A DNA stretch of 19,085 nucleotides from Desulfobulbaceae bacterium (GTDB lineage: Bacteria > Desulfobacterota > Desulfobulbia > Desulfobulbales > Desulfobulbaceae), in NCBI GenBank assembly GCA_003508005.1, contig DNUE01000083.1, forward strand, positions 1-19,085. Reading direction: 5' to 3'. The position numbers were made by a program, and so were the translations under genes. Below, piece by piece: positions 14,835 through 19,085 of this stretch. The notes under the pieces are model-generated. The model was not told the origin of the DNA. It saw only the letters and a list, made by a program, of their open reading frames with translations, and did not search any database. How positions within the stretch are numbered: the first letter of the stretch is position 1; every line of letters starts with the position of its first letter.

Positions 14835-15683
14835 TCACAGCACCTGTTCTATCTGCTCCCAGAACGCGCCGTCCTTGGAGAGATAAAGGGTATATGCTGG
14901 TATATGACGGACCAGTTCGCAGATGTTGGCGAAGCGCCGGGCCCGCAGTTTCTGGAGTTTTGTTCGGTCATATTCGGTGTTCAGGCCGTACCAGGCCTGC
15001 TCGGCGATTTCATAGAGCATGCAGGCCGCTCTCCCCTGCCGAAGGGGGGCGATGTGTTCCATTTCGCCCTGCGACATGAGAATAACGGCCTGCAGGGGCA
15101 CGCTTGCCTGGACATCCCAGCTCTGGCCATGGTCCCCGTCCAGAAACGAACTCCAGGTGGGCCATGGATGGGCCATGTACCGCCCGCCCTGTTCGCGGAC
15201 GATCAGGGTGCAGTCATCGCTGCAGGAGCGCCAGGGGGGAGGCAGCCGCCGGCTGGCCGTGGTCTTGCCGACATCGCTGGGGCCGGCGAGGAGAATACCC
15301 CGACCGTTCTTTTCCGCCAGCGCCCCGTGCAGGAGCAGGCCGCCCCGGGCCTCGGCGCTGCTGGCGATGAGAAGCCCCAACTCCATCATCTGGTCGGCAA
15401 GGTCGATGTTGTTGCTGGTCCGGATAAAATTGCAGGAGATGGAGTTGCCGCCGTTCTTTCTCCCGCTGTCAAGGATCAGAGGGAGTTCGGGCTGTCCCGC
15501 GCCGGGACCGATGTCGCACGAGAGAAGCAGGTTCCATTGGGCCGGTCCGGAAGCGGGAGAGAGCCGCATCGTCGAGGCGATGGCTCGGGCGAGCGGCAGG
15601 CTTGATCCATCGCCGGCGTGAATGGTCCAGGCAGTGCCGTCGGCGAAAAGGAGTTTTCCGGATTCGAAAAATCGGGATTCCAT
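14835..15683 (-). CDS. scmC: ScmC-like HPr-kinase-related P-loop protein
   Basis: 282 residues. The centre has a Walker A loop (LLAGPSDVGKTTASRRL, GPSDVGKT at 134-141) preceded by LLLHGAL (117-122) and followed by CSDDCTLIV (154-162), the layout of HPr-serine-kinase-like C-terminal domains. These proteins occur in many PqqD-containing peptide cassettes, including some lasso clusters, where they can phosphorylate the peptide or act as accessory ATPases. I assign ScmC from memory of the SynChlorMet cassette definition (two radical SAM proteins, a PqqD homologue and one further conserved protein), not from a search. An in-frame stop closely precedes ATG 15683, fixing the start. No clear Shine-Dalgarno site is seen. 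The 110-base gap upstream carries a small GGAGA/TCTCC hairpin. The stop overlaps the next gene's alternative GTG. Confidence 0.65.
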   Translation of the reverse strand: MESRFFESGKLLFADGTAWTIHAGDGSSLPLARAIASTMRLSPASGPAQWNLLLSCDIGPGAGQPELPLILDSGRKNGGNSISCNFIRTSNNIDLADQMMELGLLIASSAEARGGLLLHGALAEKNGRGILLAGPSDVGKTTASRRLPPPWRSCSDDCTLIVREQGGRYMAHPWPTWSSFLDGDHGQSWDVQASVPLQAVILMSQGEMEHIAPLRQGRAACMLYEIAEQAWYGLNTEYDRTKLQKLRARRFANICELVRHIPAYTLYLSKDGAFWEQIEQVL

Positions 15684-15793
15684 GAAAAGAGTTGTGCGGG
15701 AGAAACGGGTCTCCGGTCAGCGGTTGACGCGTCTTTGCAATGACACCCGCTGCATCCGGTGCGGGCGAAAGATGAGAGATGTTATTGTTTTCC

Positions 15794-16042
15794 TCATCTC
15801 GTGCCGCCCTGGTTGCAGTTATTGTTAGGGACGGCGCCGCTGATGCAGTTGTTTTCGGTGGCACTTGTTCCGGCCTTGCAGTTGCCCCCGCCGCCCTGGG
15901 GATAGCTGCCGTTTCCGCAGTTGCCGGAGCCCTTGACCAGTTCGCCCAGGGGGACGAGGACCGGGGTTTCGTAGATTTTATTACCTGGCAGTCCGGGCGC
16001 TGAGGGGGGCGTCCTTGTCTGGCTTTGTTTGGGTGTCGGCAT
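15794..16042 (-). CDS. Putative RiPP precursor peptide of the radical SAM cassette
   Basis: 82 residues from ATG 16042, chosen because GGAGAG (16050-16055) lies seven bases upstream; an ATG at 16057 lacks such a site. The N-terminal third is Pro-rich and basic. Residues 22-40 form a leader-like segment, KIYETPVLVPLGELVKGSG, matching the Y-x-x-P-x-L-x-x-x-G pattern (Y24, P27, L29, G33) of lasso-type leaders recognised by PqqD-like domains. The last 42 residues are rich in Gly, Asn and Cys. Four Cys (42, 55, 66, 76) each sit in [G/N]-N-C-x-x-G: GNCGNG, GNCKAG, NNCISG, NNCNQG. It lies between the ScmF and ScmC-like genes on the same strand. I infer it is the substrate of ScmE and ScmF, with thioether or other Cys-linked crosslinks as possible products. 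The identity of the modification is not known. Confidence 0.75.
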   Translation of the reverse strand: MPTPKQSQTRTPPSAPGLPGNKIYETPVLVPLGELVKGSGNCGNGSYPQGGGGNCKAGTSATENNCISGAVPNNNCNQGGTR

Positions 16043-16049
16043 AGTGACA

Positions 16050-16055
16050 CTCTCC
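16050..16055 (-). promoter_or_regulatory. Ribosome binding site deciding the precursor start
   Basis: GGAGAG on the minus strand stands seven bases before ATG 16042. The in-frame ATG at 16057 has only CCCACC-like sequence upstream, so initiation at 16042 is preferred. Confidence 0.6.
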
Positions 16056-16096
16056 ATGGTGGGATGTTAATACGGATTTATTATGAATATAGCATA

Positions 16097-17218
16097 TTAT
16101 GAAGACAAAGTGCAATCAAGTCGGCTGACGGGAAAGAGTCCGCGTTTTTCCGCCTCGGCGCAGAGCCAGAAGGGAGACCAGATCGATCCGGTGCGATACC
16201 GGTTTTGAGCGAGGCAGGAGCCCAGGCAGATATGTTTCATGAGGCAGCGGCCGCAGACGCCGGTCAAGTCTCCAGGCAGGCCCTGGCGGATTTCATGAAG
16301 AATCCGGGTATTGCACCAGACATTGGCGAGCGGATCCTTGCCGGCTTGGCCGAAGATCAGCTCCGGAACCAGTGTGCCGATTCCGCACAGGGAATACTGG
16401 CCTGTGGCCAGCACCCCCAGAATGGAAAAGATGCCGCATACGCTGCATCCGTCACGCCCTGAGGCGATTCGTTTCAGCGGTTTAAAGGCCGGGGGACAAT
16501 CAAAGTATAATCTGACCGGAGCATGGGGCGCAATTTCCGTTTCTACCTTTCTGGCCAGGTCGAGGATTTCGGCAACAGATAGAGACCGGTCAGCGGCATG
16601 GAGGGACATGCCCCGGCCGATGGGCTGGACCAGGTTGAATTTCAGCGATTCAACTCCCAGGTCTGCCGCCAGTTCGATCATTTTTTCCAGTTGCCCGACG
16701 TTGTCACGCAGGAGGGACATGATGATCTGGGTAGGGATCTGATGCGCGACCAGGGTTCTGATCGCCTGGATTGTCCGCTCGAAGGCTCCGGCAACGCCTC
16801 GCAGCCGGTCATGGGTTTCCGGATGGGTTGCATCAAGGCTGACGGAGACAAAGGGATTGCACTGCCGGGCGATGTTTGCCGCGATTTCCGGGGTGCACAG
16901 GGTAGCGTTGGTCTCCATGGTCAACGCAAGCTGTTCGGCATGGACGAGATCAAGTATGGCATGGATGTCAGGGTGCAGGAGCGGTTCGCCGCCGGTCAGT
17001 TTCACCCCGGTCAGGCCCAGCGGTTTGGCCTCGGCGATGATCGAGCGCAGCAACTCCAGGGGAAGAAATGCCGCCCTGGCGGCCGGGTCGTGGCGGGGTG
17101 AGAGCCAGCAGTGGACGCAGGCCAGATTGCAGCCCTCGCTGAGATAAAAATAGAGCTGGTCCAGCGGCGGGGCGCCGGCAGTTGCGCCAGGGCCGGTTGC
17201 GGATCGGCCGCTGTTCAT
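16097..17218 (-). CDS. scmF: Radical SAM/SPASM peptide maturase ScmF-like
   Basis: 373 residues. The radical SAM cluster motif CNLACVHC (Cys30, 34, 37) follows LYFYLSEG, and the SAM-binding GGEP is at 76-79. The C-terminal part carries the Cys set of a SPASM domain for extra iron-sulfur clusters (Cys258, 261, 278, 322, 325, 331, 335, 353; VCGRCLMKHICLGSC is the clearest part). Such enzymes (PqqE, anaerobic sulfatase and sactipeptide maturases) build crosslinks on peptides by radical chemistry. The assignment to ScmF is from memory of SynChlorMet cassettes and rests on the N-terminal pattern. The ATG overlaps the stop of the preceding enzyme gene as ATGA, which fixes the start; the longer frame to 17446 only mirrors the ScmE gene. 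Its likely substrate gene begins 54 bases downstream. Confidence 0.8.
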   Translation of the reverse strand: MNSGRSATGPGATAGAPPLDQLYFYLSEGCNLACVHCWLSPRHDPAARAAFLPLELLRSIIAEAKPLGLTGVKLTGGEPLLHPDIHAILDLVHAEQLALTMETNATLCTPEIAANIARQCNPFVSVSLDATHPETHDRLRGVAGAFERTIQAIRTLVAHQIPTQIIMSLLRDNVGQLEKMIELAADLGVESLKFNLVQPIGRGMSLHAADRSLSVAEILDLARKVETEIAPHAPVRLYFDCPPAFKPLKRIASGRDGCSVCGIFSILGVLATGQYSLCGIGTLVPELIFGQAGKDPLANVWCNTRILHEIRQGLPGDLTGVCGRCLMKHICLGSCLAQNRYRTGSIWSPFWLCAEAEKRGLFPVSRLDCTLSS

Positions 17219-18369
17219 GCGGAGGTATCCAGAGGTGGAGAAGGAAGCGTCCCGCCGGCCGCCAGAAACCGTTTCAGGCAGGCGTCCGGGCTGGGCTGGT
17301 CGATCTCGCCGGTGATGCTGTAGGCGAGTCCAGGACAGTTGCCGGTGCAGTAGGGACTGTAGGCGCAGTCTCGGCAGAAGGCAAAGGAGGAAAGCGGAAT
17401 GTCCCTCCGCCGCCTCAGGCTGTCGAGGATTGGATGATGCCGCCATACCTTTTCCAGTGGGCCCTGGTTGATGCGTCCCATCGTCAGGTGCGAGAGCATG
17501 GTGCAGGGGACAATTGAGCCGTCCGCCCGGACCGTTAGCGTGGTCCAGGGACAGCCGCAGCCGGTGAGATAGCCGCTCGGCAGGGCAGAAGAGGACGTGT
17601 TTTCCAGGCGCGCTTTTTCCATCAGCGTCCAGAGTTGAGCTTCGGCCAAGGGGCCAGCCTGGGCAGAGATGCGGCCCGGATATTTTTTGCTTAACCGGAG
17701 CAGGGCAGCCATGGCCTGTTCCCGGTCCGCTGTGGTCAGCAGCAGGTCAGGATGCTTCTGGCATGAGCCCAGATAGCCGGCACTGTTGGTGGTGAACCCG
17801 GGAAGGCCCAGGGTATCCAGCAGGAAAACAGCAATATTGTCGAGGTCATGTATATTGCGGTTATGAAGGGTGACCCGGACCGTCACCGGAACATGGTGTT
17901 TTTGCAAGGTGCGGATGCCCTTCACCGCCTGGTCGAACGAATCGCCACGGCAGGTGGCGTGGACTTCGGAACAGGATCCGTCCAGGGAGATCTGGACATG
18001 ATTGCAGCGACCGGTATCGTGGATAAAGCCGGCTATGGTCTCGTCAATCAGGGTGCCGTTGGACAGGATCGAGAAGCGCATCCGATTGCTGACGATTTTT
18101 TCCAGCAGCTGGGGCAGATCATTGCGAAGAAAGGGTTCGCCGCCAACCAGGCAGACGTCCATGACCGCGGCCCTGCCGAGTTCCTCGAAGAATCGGAACC
18201 ATTCCGGAGCGGGCAATTCGGTATATTCAACCCGGGGGTTATCGAAGTAGTAGCAGTAGGAGCAGCGAAGGTTGCAGCGGCAGGTGATTTCAATGTCCAC
18301 GCTGCGCGGGGAGCGCATCAGGTGATGAGATTTTGGAATGGGGAGAGGAGAGTGGAGTATTTCAGACAT
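17215..18369 (-). CDS. scmE: Radical SAM/SPASM peptide maturase ScmE-like
   Basis: 384 residues. PRSVDIEITCRCNLRCSYCY holds the CxxxCxxC motif (Cys32, 36, 39) and LVGGEPF (74-80) the SAM-binding loop. LSNGTL and VQISLDG are further radical SAM core elements. The C-terminus has SPASM-type Cys (271, 273, 289, 332, 335, 341, 345, 364) with FCRDCAYSPYCTGNCPG most typical. It is related to PqqE-type maturases and would need reduced ferredoxin-type electrons and anoxic conditions. The start ATG shares its A with the stop of scmD (TAATG), so translation is coupled; Met18 is an alternative that would also keep the catalytic core. Together with ScmF it gives the cassette two distinct radical SAM enzymes. 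Confidence 0.82.
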   Translation of the reverse strand: MSEILHSPLPIPKSHHLMRSPRSVDIEITCRCNLRCSYCYYFDNPRVEYTELPAPEWFRFFEELGRAAVMDVCLVGGEPFLRNDLPQLLEKIVSNRMRFSILSNGTLIDETIAGFIHDTGRCNHVQISLDGSCSEVHATCRGDSFDQAVKGIRTLQKHHVPVTVRVTLHNRNIHDLDNIAVFLLDTLGLPGFTTNSAGYLGSCQKHPDLLLTTADREQAMAALLRLSKKYPGRISAQAGPLAEAQLWTLMEKARLENTSSSALPSGYLTGCGCPWTTLTVRADGSIVPCTMLSHLTMGRINQGPLEKVWRHHPILDSLRRRRDIPLSSFAFCRDCAYSPYCTGNCPGLAYSITGEIDQPSPDACLKRFLAAGGTLPSPPLDTSA

Positions 18370-18656
18370 TAATCCCGATGATCCACTTCATAACCGACAA
18401 ACCCGTGCTCGGCAAGCTTGGCGACAAACAAGTCGATTTCCGAGGCCAGGGTTTCCGGCACCTCGGAATATGTCTGCCTGAGAAAGGAGAGTATACTGTC
18501 CATATCCTGATGCCGGGCAAGCATTTCCCAGACCTCCACCCCGACCGGGTTGATGCCCACGGCTTCCGCTGTATCAGGGTTGAACAGCACCGCCCAATCG
18601 TCGAATTCCTTGCGCAGAACAACCACCGGGTTGATCACAGGAGAACTCTTGTGCAT
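18369..18656 (-). CDS. scmD: PqqD-like peptide-recognition protein ScmD
   Basis: 95 residues, close to the usual PqqD length. The pattern is that of PqqD/RRE domains: PVVVLRKEFDDWAVLFNPDT forms the beta-hairpin start, then INPVGVEVWEMLARHQ and IDLFVAKLAEHGFVGY as the helices of a winged-helix fold. PqqD proteins bind the leader of a precursor and present it to the radical SAM partner. It is first in the operon and joined to scmE by TAATG. The frame is open upstream to 18932, but that part runs through the terminator and 5S rRNA. ATG 18656 is the natural start, although it has no clear Shine-Dalgarno site. Confidence 0.8.
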   Translation of the reverse strand: MHKSSPVINPVVVLRKEFDDWAVLFNPDTAEAVGINPVGVEVWEMLARHQDMDSILSFLRQTYSEVPETLASEIDLFVAKLAEHGFVGYEVDHRD

Positions 18657-18714
18657 GGCGTACCAATTTAGAAGCAGGAGGGTAGTCAGAAAGAATGCAT
18701 TTTGCTTTTGCCGG

Positions 18715-18743
18715 ATTATAACCACGTACCGGCCGGAAAGCAA
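18715..18743 (-). promoter_or_regulatory. Sigma-70-type promoter of the scm peptide cassette
   Basis: On the minus strand TTGCTT (18738-18743) and a perfect TATAAT (18715-18720) are 17 bases apart, about 60 bases upstream of scmD and downstream of the rRNA terminator. Spacing and the perfect -10 box make this the best promoter in the window. A CCGGCCGG palindrome (18729-18736) sits within the spacer. Confidence 0.65.
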
Positions 18744-18750
18744 TCGGTAC
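18726..18750. promoter_or_regulatory. Inverted repeat over the -35 box of scm promoter (operator candidate)
   Basis: GTACCG (18726-18731) and CGGTAC (18745-18750) form a perfect dyad with a 13-base centre that contains the -35 hexamer. This is a classical place for a repressor or a spacer-type activator. No regulator gene lies nearby, so the factor is unknown. Confidence 0.45.
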
Positions 18751-18772
18751 AACACATCTTCAACAGTCCTAC

Positions 18773-18810
18773 AAAAAAACCCCCTTGGGGGATAAATCCC
18801 AAGGGGGTTT
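18773..18810 (-). terminator. Intrinsic terminator of the rRNA operon
   Basis: A perfect 13-bp stem (18777-18789 with 18798-18810; core CCCCCTTGGG) with an 8-base loop is followed on the minus strand by seven T (from 18779 to 18773). It lies about ten bases after the 5S rRNA and ends transcription before the scm promoter. Confidence 0.93.
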
Positions 18811-18820
18811 GGTATAAGAA

Positions 18821-18938
<118 letters not shown>

Positions 18939-19085
18939 TTTTGTCTACTACGCTTGCCGTCTCTCCACGTTGCCCAGAAGGACAGACCGTGAACAGACCG
19001 CGGTACGTCGGCAGCAGTGCTGACAAAATCAGCTATGTCAAAAACAGTGACAACTGAAGCAGCAGGGTAAGAAACAGAGTTTACA
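18939..19085 (-). other. 23S-5S rRNA intergenic spacer
   Basis: The sequence between the 5S gene and the right edge lacks recognisable 23S 3'-end sequence and shows no tRNA. It most likely is the processed spacer between 23S and 5S rRNA. The 23S gene should begin just outside the window. Confidence 0.6.

Noticed and set aside
17219..17446. Upstream extension of the ScmF frame
   Set aside because: It lies entirely inside the ScmE gene; the ATGA overlap at 17215-17218 gives a natural start.
18939..19085. tRNA in the 23S-5S spacer
   Set aside because: No cloverleaf or T-loop sequence found on either strand.

Overview
The window reads as chromosomal DNA of a GC-rich Gram-negative anaerobe, most likely a deltaproteobacterium (Desulfobacterota). 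This rests on an outer-membrane polysaccharide export lipoprotein, on the housekeeping gene set, and on a SynChlorMet-type radical SAM cassette that I remember from syntrophic and sulfate-reducing lineages, Chlorobium and methanogens. The lineage is an inference; no species is claimed.

Left part (1-9938, all minus strand): an exopolysaccharide (EPS) assembly and export operon. Read 5' to 3' it encodes a FecR-like secreted protein, a Wza-type export lipoprotein, a Wzy/O-antigen-ligase-type membrane protein, a CpsB-type PHP phosphatase, a Wzz chain-length protein joined to a BY-type tyrosine kinase, a TPR protein and a membrane-anchored J-domain protein. The Wzz-kinase gene is broken by a one-base frameshift near 4078, so membrane part and kinase lie in different frames. 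The operon ends against an ISL3-type insertion sequence whose transposase runs off the left edge. No glycosyltransferase or flippase is visible; they may lie beyond the IS. The AT-rich leader (9939-10295) holds several inverted repeats and is shared with divergent pyrF.

Middle part (10296-13790): housekeeping genes. pyrF (plus) converges on a minus-strand group: rsmI, an inositol-monophosphatase-family gene (suhB-like) and an EamA/DMT-type transporter, the last two overlapping by 4 bases.

Right part (14092-18656, minus strand): a compact cassette for a ribosomally made, modified peptide (RiPP). In order: a PqqD-like protein (ScmD), two radical SAM/SPASM enzymes (ScmE, ScmF), a small Cys/Gly/Asn-rich peptide gene that looks like the precursor, an HPr-kinase-like P-loop protein (ScmC-like) and a Ser/His-type S26 signal-peptidase homologue. 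Junctions overlap (TAATG, ATGA, GTGA), pointing to coupled translation. The 82-residue peptide carries a Tyr-Pro-Leu-Gly leader motif of the kind bound by PqqD-like domains, then four repeats of the form [G/N]-N-C-x-x-G. A good sigma-70-like promoter (TTGCTT, 17 bases, TATAAT) with an inverted repeat over its -35 box lies just before scmD. This is the most interesting system in the window.

Right edge (18773-19085): the end of an rRNA operon on the minus strand: 23S-5S spacer, 5S rRNA and a strong intrinsic terminator that separates it from the peptide cassette.
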